64,000 bases of DNA. It comes from Enterobacteriaceae bacterium. Its GTDB lineage: Bacteria > Pseudomonadota > Gammaproteobacteria > Enterobacterales > Enterobacteriaceae. Shown here piece by piece: positions 25,973 to 34,431 of the stretch. Numbering within the stretch: the stretch's first letter is position 1; each line of letters opens with the position of its first letter. A model generated the notes under the pieces. That model did not search any database. It was not told the DNA's origin and saw nothing but the letters and a program-made list of their open reading frames with translations. The position numbers and the translations under genes are program-made. The DNA lies in contig CABIZV010000003.1 of assembly GCA_902363335.1 (NCBI GenBank), forward strand, positions 95,397-159,396, read 5' to 3'.

Positions 25973-27424
25973 ATGATGACGACTGCCAAACCTACTTTAA
26001 TGTCGGCGCTGCTGGCACGCCAGCAGCGCACGCAACCGCAGCCAACGCCGTTTGTGAGCGTGGTCTGCCCAACCTATAACCGCCGCGAGTTTCTGCCGTA
26101 TCTGCTCTATATCTGGCAGTATCAGGACTATCCGGCGGATAAGCGCGAACTGATTATTCTCGACGATTCACCGACCAGTAACGCCGATCTTATTGCGATG
26201 ATGAGCGACCCTTCACAGCCGAATGTGCGCTATGTCCATAGCCCCGAACGGCTGACGCTGGGTAATAAACGTAATCGTCTCAACGATCTTGCGACCGGTG
26301 ACTACATCATTTGCTTTGACGATGATGACTATTATGCGCCGGACAAAATTTCCCACCAGGTGGCGCAGATGCAGGCAAATAACGCCCTGTTCTCCGGCAG
26401 TGACCAGATCTACATCTGGTATAGCCATCTGGATAAAATCTACCTGACCCACTCGTTCGGACAGCGTCATGCGCTGAACGGCACCTTCGGTTATCACCGT
26501 AACATGCTGAAAAAGCATCGTTATGACGATGAGGCGATGAAAGCGGAAGAGGGCGGTTTCCTCAATAATTTCACCACGCCGGTTCAGCAGATTGCGCCGA
26601 AAAAGGCGATTTTGTGCATTTCGCACAGCAGTAATACCTACGACAAAGACTTTATCCTCGACAGCTCGACGCCGGTCGATTTAACGCTGGAGGACTTTGT
26701 CAGCGATGCCAATTTACTGGCGCACTATCGCCGTTTAAGCACCGCGCCGATGAACACCCAGGTGAACTGGACGGCGTTTGAAAAAATAGTCGTGCTGTAT
26801 GACCCGCAGCAGGAAGCCGGACTGCCCGCGTACTGCGAGTCCCTGCTGGCGTTGGGCGTACAGGCAGGACAAATCTTGCCGGTTGCTAAAGCCTCGGCCG
26901 AGTCTGCTATCGCCGCCGAGCGTTTAACGCATTATCAGGTGATTAAACAAGCGAAGCAGCAGGCGTGGCAAAACGTGGTGCTGCTCGATGCCCGGCTGCA
27001 ATTTGTCAGAAAAGAGAATGCCGTCAATAACATCAACAAGCTGCTAAACGGCCTGAATCAGGTGGACTGGCAGATGTTGTTGCTGGGCGGTCGCTACGAA
27101 AACTTTACGCCAACCCGATCTTTACAAGGGGTTGCGCGGATCTATAACGCCGGGTGCGCATGCGCCTATGCGGTGAATGCAGGCTATTACGAGGTGCTGC
27201 TGGATGCCTATCAACAGGCCATCGAACAGGACGTGAGCCTCGACCGCTGTTGGACGGCGTTGATGAGCAAGAACGCGATGTGGCTGGGCTTTAGTCCAAG
27301 CTTCGCCTTCTTACAGCACTATCCGCACCCGAAAACCGGCGAGCTGATTGACTGCACGCATTGGTTCTTCCGTAAACACCGTGAACCCGAGACTGCTAAA
27401 GAGACCCCACATGGAACTGATTGA
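25973..27424 (+). CDS. Family 2 glycosyltransferase, first gene of the inserted island
   Basis: A 483-residue GT-A enzyme. The N-terminal catalytic domain has FVSVVCPTYNRREFLPYLLYIW (residues ~24-45), the LIILDDSPTSN strand and the metal-binding DDDDYYAPDKI (~120-130). The C-terminal ~230 residues are unlike common GT2 partners and include a second Rossmann-like stretch (KIVVLYDPQQEAG). It is cytoplasmic, with no membrane helix. The start is ATG 25973 or 25976, directly after the lfiJ stop, so it is probably cotranscribed with lfiE-J. That suggests flagellin or export-linked glycan transfer; the acceptor is not shown by sequence. Confidence 0.82.
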   Translation: MMTTAKPTLMSALLARQQRTQPQPTPFVSVVCPTYNRREFLPYLLYIWQYQDYPADKRELIILDDSPTSNADLIAMMSDPSQPNVRYVHSPERLTLGNKRNRLNDLATGDYIICFDDDDYYAPDKISHQVAQMQANNALFSGSDQIYIWYSHLDKIYLTHSFGQRHALNGTFGYHRNMLKKHRYDDEAMKAEEGGFLNNFTTPVQQIAPKKAILCISHSSNTYDKDFILDSSTPVDLTLEDFVSDANLLAHYRRLSTAPMNTQVNWTAFEKIVVLYDPQQEAGLPAYCESLLALGVQAGQILPVAKASAESAIAAERLTHYQVIKQAKQQAWQNVVLLDARLQFVRKENAVNNINKLLNGLNQVDWQMLLLGGRYENFTPTRSLQGVARIYNAGCACAYAVNAGYYEVLLDAYQQAIEQDVSLDRCWTALMSKNAMWLGFSPSFAFLQHYPHPKTGELIDCTHWFFRKHREPETAKETPHGTD

Positions 27425-28352
27425 ACATTACCAACCTGAATTCGTCTCGCGTTTCGATGCGCGCGAGACGCCGTGCGCCTGTCCGGCCTGTCAGAGCAGC
27501 GAAGAAAGCTGGCCGCACATCAGCATGAAGCTAAAAAGTCAGCAGCGTGAAAGCCTGGACATTGGCTGCGAAACGGCGGCAAAAGAGATGTTGTTCAACC
27601 CGGAAGCCTTTGTGCTGCATACCGAAAAAGCGGCAGCGCAGAGCGATGAGCCGCTTTCGGCGTGGAACGAGATGCTTAATCAGCAGTGCATCAACCTGGC
27701 GGTGCATCCGGCGCTGACGCTTGAGGTGAGCCTCTATGCTATCGGGGTGTTATTGAGTAAGGCACAGCAGCATCGCGATAACGGCGAGAACGATCCGGCC
27801 CTGCTCTCCAGCATGGGCGAGCAGCTGGCACAGCTTGCGGAACAAGGCGTATTGGCCCAACAGTTTGCCATGCTGCCACCGATTGTCGAGAACCGTATTG
27901 CCGCGCTCAAAGAGATGGGGGCGATGCGCCTGAATCTGAACCTGCCGATGGTTGAGAAAATGGGGATGGCGCTGAAGCTTAGCGAACTGTCGATTATGCA
28001 GGCCGCCCGTCTGGCAGAACGTCAGCAGCAGCTCGAATCTGCGTGGAATGACATTGCGTTGTTTGATGAACAGCCGCATGCCCTGCGCAACATCCTGATT
28101 TATCAGCTCTACAGTGACGTTTTCCCCGGCGTGAACGTCAGCAACTACGGTGAAGCGTTCCTCGGTCTGGCGCGCCAGTTCTTCCACACCAAAATGCTGT
28201 GTGCGATTCGTCGCGAGCAGGCGACATTAACCCAGGATGACGTTGCGATGCTGATTAGCGCGCTACGCGGCTGGCAGCAGCAGAACCCGTTCGCCGCTGA
28301 GGCGGGGAATACGGCGGATTACAGTTTGCTGTGCGGGTTGTCGCTGTTGTAA
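27411..28352 (+). CDS. FliB-like protein (candidate flagellin lysine N-methylase)
   Basis: A 313-residue protein overlapping the glycosyltransferase gene by 14 bases. The N-terminus EHYQPEFVSRFDARETPCACPAC has a Cys-x-Cys-x2-Cys cluster (residues 22-27), followed by a Gly-Cys at 52-53 and CETAAKEMLFNPEAFVLH. This resembles the cysteine cluster and CPEAAR...L..P.A pattern of FliB, which methylates lysines of flagellin in Salmonella. The rest is helical. The distance between cysteine groups is shorter than I remember for Salmonella FliB, so the family call is moderate. Location beside flagellar genes supports a flagellin-modifying role. Confidence 0.55.
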   Translation: MELIEHYQPEFVSRFDARETPCACPACQSSEESWPHISMKLKSQQRESLDIGCETAAKEMLFNPEAFVLHTEKAAAQSDEPLSAWNEMLNQQCINLAVHPALTLEVSLYAIGVLLSKAQQHRDNGENDPALLSSMGEQLAQLAEQGVLAQQFAMLPPIVENRIAALKEMGAMRLNLNLPMVEKMGMALKLSELSIMQAARLAERQQQLESAWNDIALFDEQPHALRNILIYQLYSDVFPGVNVSNYGEAFLGLARQFFHTKMLCAIRREQATLTQDDVAMLISALRGWQQQNPFAAEAGNTADYSLLCGLSLL

Positions 28353-28401
28353 GGCAATGGAGAGGGTGGCCCGCGTTGCAAGAAAAAATGGGAGTAGCGG
28401 A

Positions 28402-28794
28402 ATGAAAAACATAATTACTTTTGGCACATTTGATGTTTTTCATGTCGGCCATTTAAACATTTTGCGGCGGGCTAAAACGCTCGGCGATCGTCTGATCGTC
28501 GGCGTTTCATCCGACTCATTGAATTACAGAAAGAAATACCGTTACCCGATTTATGCTGAGCAGGATAGGTTAGACATCATCAAGGGCATCCGTTACGTAG
28601 ATGAAGTATTCCTTGAAGAATCGCTGGAACTTAAGGCTGATTATATTAAAAAATATTCTGCCAGTGTCTTAGTGATGGGGGATGACTGGAAGGGCAAATT
28701 TGATGATTTGTCCCCGCTGGTGGAGGTGGTTTATCTCGAGCGTACTCCTTCTGTTTCAACCACTTCAGTGATTGAGGTGATTAAGACGGTTTAG
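28402..28794 (+). CDS. TagD-like nucleotidyltransferase (glycerol-3-phosphate cytidylyltransferase type)
   Basis: A 130-residue enzyme of the cytidylyltransferase superfamily. GTFDVFHVGHLNILRRAK (residues 6-23) holds the HxGH motif, RYPIYAEQDRLDIIKGIRYVDEV is the conserved core, and ERTPSVSTTSVIE matches the RTxGISTT loop. Family members make CDP-glycerol (TagD) or other CDP/ADP-activated polyols. Together with the TagB/TagF-like transferase at 34.4 kb it suggests a glycerol- or polyol-phosphate modification. ATG 28402 follows a GGGAG SD. It is the last rightward gene before the strand switch. Confidence 0.85.
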   Translation: MKNIITFGTFDVFHVGHLNILRRAKTLGDRLIVGVSSDSLNYRKKYRYPIYAEQDRLDIIKGIRYVDEVFLEESLELKADYIKKYSASVLVMGDDWKGKFDDLSPLVEVVYLERTPSVSTTSVIEVIKTV

Positions 28795-28877
28795 ATTCCT
28801 GTATGGACTCGAGCCAGTCAAAACCAGGCTTCAGCAACAGGAGTGCTGAGAGCCGGTGTTGTGCGCATACAATACGT

Positions 28878-29408
28878 TTATTTAACCGCAAAGGTTTTAT
28901 ACTGTACCGGGCAAAGAAAACGCTCCTCACCATGTTCCTGAATATCAACCGTTTCGAACTTACTTAGCAGCACGCGTAATCCATGTATTGAAAAACGCCA
29001 GCAATCCGGCAGGGGACCATGGATACGAAAGTTAAAAGGCGTCGTCATGACAAGCACGCCTCCTTTTTTTAATATGCGGTAAACTTCGTTAGCCGCATCA
29101 AAAGGATTTAAAGTGTGTTCAAGGACTTCCGTCATAATGACTACATCGAATGTTTCATCTGCAATCAAAGTTTGATTACAGTGAGTAATATCGGCGATGT
29201 AATCAGCATTAGAGTCAGGGTCAATATCTAAGGTTTCAATGTTTGACTGATGATAAAATGCGCGAGCCCCAGCCCAATCCTGAGGGGCAATGTCTAATAC
29301 TCTGATGTTCTTACCGTCATAACGCTCAGCGGACAGGGAAATATGTTCTGTAACGCCTTGACGGATGATATCAAGATTGGCTTGATCAATAGGGTGTACG
29401 GTTTTCAT
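28878..29408 (-). CDS. SAM-dependent class I methyltransferase
   Basis: A 176-residue Rossmann methyltransferase, in the size range of UbiE/Methyltransf_11 proteins. NIRVLDIAPQDWAGARAFY (residues ~34-52) is motif I with AP in place of GxG. IETLDIDPDSNADYIADIT carries the acidic ribose-binding residue. FDVVIMTEVLEHTLNPFDAANEVYRILKKGGVLVMTTPF covers motifs II-III. The substrate could be a sugar of the glycan made by this island. It is transcribed leftward with the following glycosyltransferase, in AT-rich DNA. Confidence 0.8.
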   Translation of the reverse strand: MKTVHPIDQANLDIIRQGVTEHISLSAERYDGKNIRVLDIAPQDWAGARAFYHQSNIETLDIDPDSNADYIADITHCNQTLIADETFDVVIMTEVLEHTLNPFDAANEVYRILKKGGVLVMTTPFNFRIHGPLPDCWRFSIHGLRVLLSKFETVDIQEHGEERFLCPVQYKTFAVK

Positions 29409-29476
29409 TAAATATTACCTTTAAACTAAATGGCGCTATCATTAGCATCAAATTATTCAGCAGAATGAGTTGGGCA

Positions 29477-30595
29477 TCATGCCTCAATGAAGTCGAATAT
29501 TTTTTGTTGCTGAGAATTATAACTGTTTACATGTGAAAAATAATTCCAGCCAGCCTGTGCATGGTGCTGTAATTTTTCTCTGTCTAGATACATTGTACGG
29601 ATGAAATTAACGGCATCGTATGTATTTTTAATATCAAATATATATAAGGCATCTGCCAGAATTGCCATAGCGCTATTAAGACTGTGGGGATCGGTTGTCA
29701 TCAGGACGGCACCGCCAAGTACGGCTTCAATACCTAACGGCCATCCGTTGAATGCTAATCCAGTGTCGAGGCTGATCATAATATCTACATTTTCATAGTA
29801 GAATTTATTCAGTTCTGACATTGGCATAATCGGATGGGTTGTAATGTTATCATCAGGTGTAATATTACCAATGGCACAAAACTTCACGTTATCATCGGCA
29901 AAGTTTTCACGGTAAGTTTTGGCAATCAGCTTATAAATATCGGCACCTTTTTCAGCGGCATGACCCATGCTGGCAAATGCCACGGTGATCTCTTTTTTAC
30001 TTCTTTTTGGCGTCCACTGCACATCGCTGTGGGTAAAGAATGTTCCGCCTAAACACTCGATGAAGTTTGAATGCCCCAGTGATTCAAGTACTTTTGTTGT
30101 AATAATATTGGTGGAAATAACTTTTGTAGCTGGATGGATTTTTTTCGCCGATTCTACGCTAGTAAAACCTCCGCCAGGATACAGATGAATGGCTTGCTTT
30201 TGCGGGGGGAAGGTTGCACAGGTATTAAAGCGAATATAGCTCATCAAAAAGATATGATATACGTAGTCATATTTGCTTAAGTCAAAGGTCTCTTCGGTCG
30301 TAACAATATAGCTTGCATTGAAACAACCATTCCATTTAGTACCGTCAATTTTCTTGTTATATTTATTGAGGTAGTTATATTTTGGATCGAAGATAATAAC
30401 ATTATAGTCTTCGAAACCTTGCTGATGACTCATTTCTTCAAAGTCTGCGCCGAAGTTTATTCCCGCGAAGCTATCAACCTTAAAAACAATAATGTCAGCT
30501 TTTTTTTGTATAAATGAGGTGGTTTCACATATTCTCCATTGAGAGTATTTTGTAGGGAAAAGGATATCAACAAGTAGTATTTTCTTATCTTTCAT
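29477..30595 (-). CDS. GT-B-type glycosyltransferase
   Basis: A 372-residue putative glycosyltransferase. The C-terminal half has the nucleotide-sugar binding layout: EITVAFASMGHAAEKGADIYKLIAKTY (residues ~203-229), then VDIMISLDTGLAFNGWPLGIEAVLGGAVLMTTDPHSLNSA, which contains the E-x-x-x-G-G-A-V segment of GT4-like enzymes. The N-terminal half is a divergent Rossmann domain. There is no membrane helix. The gene is AT-rich compared with the flagellar genes, indicating acquisition. Donor and acceptor cannot be deduced. Confidence 0.7.
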   Translation of the reverse strand: MKDKKILLVDILFPTKYSQWRICETTSFIQKKADIIVFKVDSFAGINFGADFEEMSHQQGFEDYNVIIFDPKYNYLNKYNKKIDGTKWNGCFNASYIVTTEETFDLSKYDYVYHIFLMSYIRFNTCATFPPQKQAIHLYPGGGFTSVESAKKIHPATKVISTNIITTKVLESLGHSNFIECLGGTFFTHSDVQWTPKRSKKEITVAFASMGHAAEKGADIYKLIAKTYRENFADDNVKFCAIGNITPDDNITTHPIMPMSELNKFYYENVDIMISLDTGLAFNGWPLGIEAVLGGAVLMTTDPHSLNSAMAILADALYIFDIKNTYDAVNFIRTMYLDREKLQHHAQAGWNYFSHVNSYNSQQQKIFDFIEA

Positions 30596-30896
30596 AACAA
30601 ATTTCTCATATTACATTGATGCTAAATGCAATATTTTAACTGGCTCCAATGGGTGATAATTTATTATAGCACCTTCGTTAAGATGTTATACGACACAAAA
30701 GCGGTTAAAATTAAATGCAATCTATTTTCATTGATGATTATTTTTTTGCCTGATGGGTATTGGAACTTCCCCCCTGATTGTGGAAGGCTTTCTTCCTGTT
30801 GAGTTGGGTTTTGGTTTAACTTATTGAATTTGCTTGAAATGTTTTATGGCATATTTATTGCATATAGATATTTTTAAATGAAAATACAATTTCAAC
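30596..30896. other. AT-rich divergent promoter region inside the glycan island
   Basis: About 300 bases between a leftward glycosyltransferase and a rightward one, with many A/T tracts and no ORF. It probably holds promoters in both directions. I saw no ops/JUMPstart element, no sigma-54 pair and no clear operator. Confidence 0.5.
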
Positions 30897-31928
30897 ATGA
30901 AGCCATTAGTTACTATCATTATACCAAGTTATAATCACAAAAAATTTATTGAGAAAGCGCTGGATAGCGTATTTGCACAAAGCTATAAAAATATTGAAGT
31001 TATTGTCATTGATGACTGCTCAACCGATGGATCGCAAGATTTAATAAGAACCATTCAGAAAAAAAATCCATTTAAATTTATTGCTCGTACTTCCAATTAC
31101 TACAGCGCCAATCCCAAGAAAGGTGATAAACCTATTATAGAAGCAATGAATATCGCTAATGGTAAGTATATTGCTATTGTTGACTCAGATGATTATATAT
31201 TACCTGGTAAAATTTCCACACAGGTAGCGCTACTAGAGAAATATCCTGAGGCGTCTTTATGTTATGGTGGTATCCAGGTCATTACTGAGGATAATAATCG
31301 CTATAAATATATAGAGAATTTTGCCAACGGCAATCATTTTGATTATTTATTGGTAAATGGAAATCCACTTTTATATATAGGTTGTTTAATTCGCACTTCC
31401 GCATTCAATTCTATTGAGCGCTCACATCCCGATCTTCAACAAGAAGATTGGGATATGTTTTTGAAATTGGCAAAATGTGGCCCATTTGTTTCGGATAAGG
31501 AGACAGTTGCTTGTTACCGTCGTCATGGCAATAACTCCTGGTTCAGAAGCGATCGAGAGCAATTGATGTATTTAAATCGTATGCTTATTCTTGATACCTG
31601 GCAGCATGAGTCATCCTGGCCTGAAGCAATGGATATCCGTTGGCAACAATATCTGAATAAACAATACTTTAATTCTCAAGAGTTAGATTTATTACTCTCC
31701 AAAAGACCGTATGATGCTTTATTACATTTCTTAAAGTTTAGGGCGTTATCCGCAGAAAACAGTACTGAACTGGCTCAAATGCATTTATCTATGGCTATCT
31801 TAAATTGCGATGCTCGCCTGAAAGTTTTACCAGAGCTGTATAAAATAAAAATAGCCGTTACAGAATCAGATGAAGAGAAAATAAACATTATAAAAGAAAT
31901 GAAAAACAGAATCATTTCTACCAACTAG
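30897..31928 (+). CDS. Family 2 glycosyltransferase
   Basis: A 343-residue GT-A enzyme. LVTIIIPSYNHKKFIEKALDSVFAQSYKNIEVIVIDDCSTDGSQD (residues 4-48) and the metal site YIAIVDSDDYILPGKIS (~90-106) are textbook GT2. A later QEDWDMFLKLAKCGPFVSDKETVACYRRHGNNSW segment is the acceptor-side catalytic loop. The C-terminal helical ~110 residues are not recognised. It is the first gene of a rightward trio with the aminotransferase and the ATP-grasp/HAD fusion. Confidence 0.88.
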   Translation: MKPLVTIIIPSYNHKKFIEKALDSVFAQSYKNIEVIVIDDCSTDGSQDLIRTIQKKNPFKFIARTSNYYSANPKKGDKPIIEAMNIANGKYIAIVDSDDYILPGKISTQVALLEKYPEASLCYGGIQVITEDNNRYKYIENFANGNHFDYLLVNGNPLLYIGCLIRTSAFNSIERSHPDLQQEDWDMFLKLAKCGPFVSDKETVACYRRHGNNSWFRSDREQLMYLNRMLILDTWQHESSWPEAMDIRWQQYLNKQYFNSQELDLLLSKRPYDALLHFLKFRALSAENSTELAQMHLSMAILNCDARLKVLPELYKIKIAVTESDEEKINIIKEMKNRIISTN

Positions 31929-31963
31929 CGTTATCTATTTTAATTAGAGTCAAGAGCAGAAAA

Positions 31964-33061
31964 ATGAATCAGATTACTGTAACAAAACCTTTTATGCCGC
32001 CACTGGATGAGTATGTTGAATATCTTAAGACGATCTGGGAATCGCGCCATCTGACAAATGGTGGGCCATTTCATGAACAATTCGAGACGGCTTTAGCTGA
32101 GTATCTTGATGTTCCTTATGTCTCACTTTTCAATAATGCTACGATGGCATTGATTGTTGCGATGCAGGCCCTTCGGGTTCAGGGCGAAGTGATTACTACG
32201 CCATACTCATTTGTTGCAACCGCACACAGCGTTATCTGGAACCATTTAACACCGGTATTCGTCGATATCGATCATGATAGCTGCTGTATGGATCCAACCA
32301 AAATTGAGCAAGCGATTACGCCCAAAACCAGCTTAATAATGCCGGTACATGTCTATGGGCGCACATGTGATACGGCTGCCATTGGTGAGATTGCGAACAA
32401 TTATGGCTTACGCTGTATTTATGATGCCGCTCACTCCTTCGGTGTGAGGGATAAAGCAGGTTCAGTTTTACGCCATGGCGATCTTTCAATACTCAGTTTC
32501 CATGCCACTAAAGTGTTCAATACATTTGAAGGTGGTGCGATTGTCTGTAATGACATCAACATTAAAAAACGTATTGATTACCTTAAGAATTTTGGTTTTG
32601 CAAATGAAACGAAGATCGTTGCTTCGGGCATTAATGGCAAAATGAACGAATTACAGGCTGCTTTTGGCTTGCTGCAATTGAATTACATTGATGACGCTAT
32701 TTCAAGTAGAGCTTCGATAGATCATTTATATCGTGAACTACTGCAAAATATCCCCGGTGTTAGACTGCCAGAAGCATGGGATTCAGAGACGCATAACTAC
32801 AGTTATTTCCCGATATTCATCACGCCTGAATATCATATGACGAGAGATGATCTCTATGAAAAAATGAGAGGGGCCGGTGTGCATGCAAGACGATATTTTT
32901 ATCCATTAATATCTAACATGCCAATGTACAGTGGCTGTGCTGGGTCTAAAATCACCAATCTGCCGGTTGCTAATAAAGTCGCGTCTGAAGTGCTTTGTTT
33001 ACCGATTTATCCTGATTTATCGTACGAACACGTTTTAAAAATTGTCGAGTTGGTGAAGTAA
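31964..33061 (+). CDS. DegT/DnrJ/EryC1/StrS-family sugar aminotransferase
   Basis: A 365-residue PLP enzyme that typically converts a nucleotide-linked keto-sugar to an amino sugar. The family order is intact: LTNGGPFHEQFETALAEYLD (N-terminal), IYDAAHSFG with the PLP-ring aspartate (residues ~150-158) and SFHATKVFNTFEGGA with the Schiff-base lysine (~182-196), then the GINGKMNELQAAFGL segment. No dehydratase or epimerase gene is adjacent, so the keto-sugar would come from elsewhere. It stops 1 base before the ATP-grasp gene, suggesting coupling. Confidence 0.9.
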   Translation: MNQITVTKPFMPPLDEYVEYLKTIWESRHLTNGGPFHEQFETALAEYLDVPYVSLFNNATMALIVAMQALRVQGEVITTPYSFVATAHSVIWNHLTPVFVDIDHDSCCMDPTKIEQAITPKTSLIMPVHVYGRTCDTAAIGEIANNYGLRCIYDAAHSFGVRDKAGSVLRHGDLSILSFHATKVFNTFEGGAIVCNDINIKKRIDYLKNFGFANETKIVASGINGKMNELQAAFGLLQLNYIDDAISSRASIDHLYRELLQNIPGVRLPEAWDSETHNYSYFPIFITPEYHMTRDDLYEKMRGAGVHARRYFYPLISNMPMYSGCAGSKITNLPVANKVASEVLCLPIYPDLSYEHVLKIVELVK

Positions 33062-33062
33062 T

Positions 33063-34328
33063 ATGAATGTATTTATTTTCCCTGCAGGAACAGAAATTGG
33101 CCGAGAAATTTGGTTGTCATTACGCTATGTCAAAGATATCAATATATTGATTGGTGGCTCTCAGTATGAAAATCATGCCTTATATTACAATAAAAACTAC
33201 ATTAATCTGCCTGCGGTGAATGAACCAGATTGGTTAAGTAAACTGCAATCGTGCGTTAAGGAAAATAACATTGATTATATTTTCCCTGCTCATGATGATG
33301 TTGTGGTTGCGTTGGCAAATCATCAACATGAAATAAAGGCGACGGTGCTTTCGCCAGATATTAACACCTGTAATATTACGCGTTCCAAAACGGCAACGTA
33401 TAAAAAACTTGGCGATGTCGTTCCGGTACCCGTTTTGTATAAAAGTCTACAGGACATTGAAAAATGGCCTGTATTCATTAAACCTGACAAAGGTCAGGGT
33501 TCACAAGGTGCTATGCGTATTGATACCCCTGAGGCCCTGAAACTAGCCCTGGAGAATACGAAAGACAGTGTGATATGTGAATACCTTCCCGGAGAAGAAT
33601 TCACCGTTGATTGTTTTTCAGATCGCGAAAAGGGATTATTATTTTGTCAGGCCAGGACGCGTGAAAGGGTCCGTAATGGCATTACGATGAGCTCAACACC
33701 TGTTATGCTTACCGGTATTGAGGAGATGGCTCATAATATTTCTGCGGCTTTTACTATGCGCGGGGCATGGTTCTTCCAGGTCAAACGTTCTGCTTCAGGT
33801 GTGCTCACATTACTTGAGGTGGCACCGCGAATTGCGGGCACAATGGCGCTCAATCGTGCTCGTGGAGTAAACTTTCCGCTTCTGACTATTTATGAAAGTC
33901 AGCGATTAGATCTTTCCCTATACACTCTCGATTGTGATGTAAAAATCAGCCGTGGGTTAATCAATCGCTATAAGACTAATTTATCTTACCAGCATGTTTA
34001 TGTTGATTATGATGATACCGTGATAATCAATGGTCAGCTTAATATTTCGCTGATTTCATTTTTATATCAGGCCGTTAATGAGAATAAAACGGTTAATCTT
34101 ATTTCCAGACACAAAGGTGACTTAATCGCTGAACTTAAATCCAGACGTCTGTTATCTTTGTTCGATAATATTTTTCACTTAAAACATGGTGAGAGTAAAG
34201 CAAACTACATTCATCATTCAGAATGTATATTTATAGATGACAGCTTCTCTGAACGCATGGATGTTCACACGCGAGCGGGTATTCCCGTTTTTGATACCTG
34301 TATGGTCGAGCTATTATTGAACGAATAG
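33063..34328 (+). CDS. ATP-grasp ligase fused to a C-terminal HAD-like domain
   Basis: A 421-residue fusion. Residues ~1-280 resemble carbamoyl-phosphate-synthase-type ATP-grasp proteins. These show a pre-ATP-grasp Rossmann part (NVFIFPAGTEIGREIWLSL), the lysine of WPVFIKPDKGQGSQG, the hinge SVICEYLPGEEFTVDCF and a late LLEVAPRIAGTMALNRARG metal/phosphate region. From ~305 a HAD-type motif I appears (HVYVDYDDTVI, pattern DxDxT), and SECIFIDDSFSERMDV resembles the late acidic motif. Such ligases join a carboxylate to an amine; next to the aminotransferase this suggests amide decoration of an amino sugar. The exact reaction is inference. Confidence 0.75.
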   Translation: MNVFIFPAGTEIGREIWLSLRYVKDINILIGGSQYENHALYYNKNYINLPAVNEPDWLSKLQSCVKENNIDYIFPAHDDVVVALANHQHEIKATVLSPDINTCNITRSKTATYKKLGDVVPVPVLYKSLQDIEKWPVFIKPDKGQGSQGAMRIDTPEALKLALENTKDSVICEYLPGEEFTVDCFSDREKGLLFCQARTRERVRNGITMSSTPVMLTGIEEMAHNISAAFTMRGAWFFQVKRSASGVLTLLEVAPRIAGTMALNRARGVNFPLLTIYESQRLDLSLYTLDCDVKISRGLINRYKTNLSYQHVYVDYDDTVIINGQLNISLISFLYQAVNENKTVNLISRHKGDLIAELKSRRLLSLFDNIFHLKHGESKANYIHHSECIFIDDSFSERMDVHTRAGIPVFDTCMVELLLNE

Positions 34329-34356
34329 TCGCAGGGAAAATTTCGGGTAGAACAGA

Positions 34357-34405
34357 GTCCGGTGGTGAGCATTCAGAGCAATAATACTCATTTTCGCCAC
34401 CGGAC
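34357..34405. terminator. Hairpin between convergent genes (possible bidirectional terminator)
   Basis: GTCCGGTGG (34357-34365) pairs perfectly with CCACCGGAC (34397-34405); the inner tgag/ctca bases can extend the stem. It lies between the convergent ATP-grasp/HAD and TagF-like genes. A U-tract is lacking on both sides, so termination would be weak or factor-assisted. Confidence 0.45.
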
Positions 34406-34431
34406 AAAGCCCTCATAGGGACGGCTAGCCA

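Noticed and set aside
30596..30896. ops/JUMPstart element for the glycan genes
   Set aside because: No GGCGGTAG-type sequence was found in the gap.
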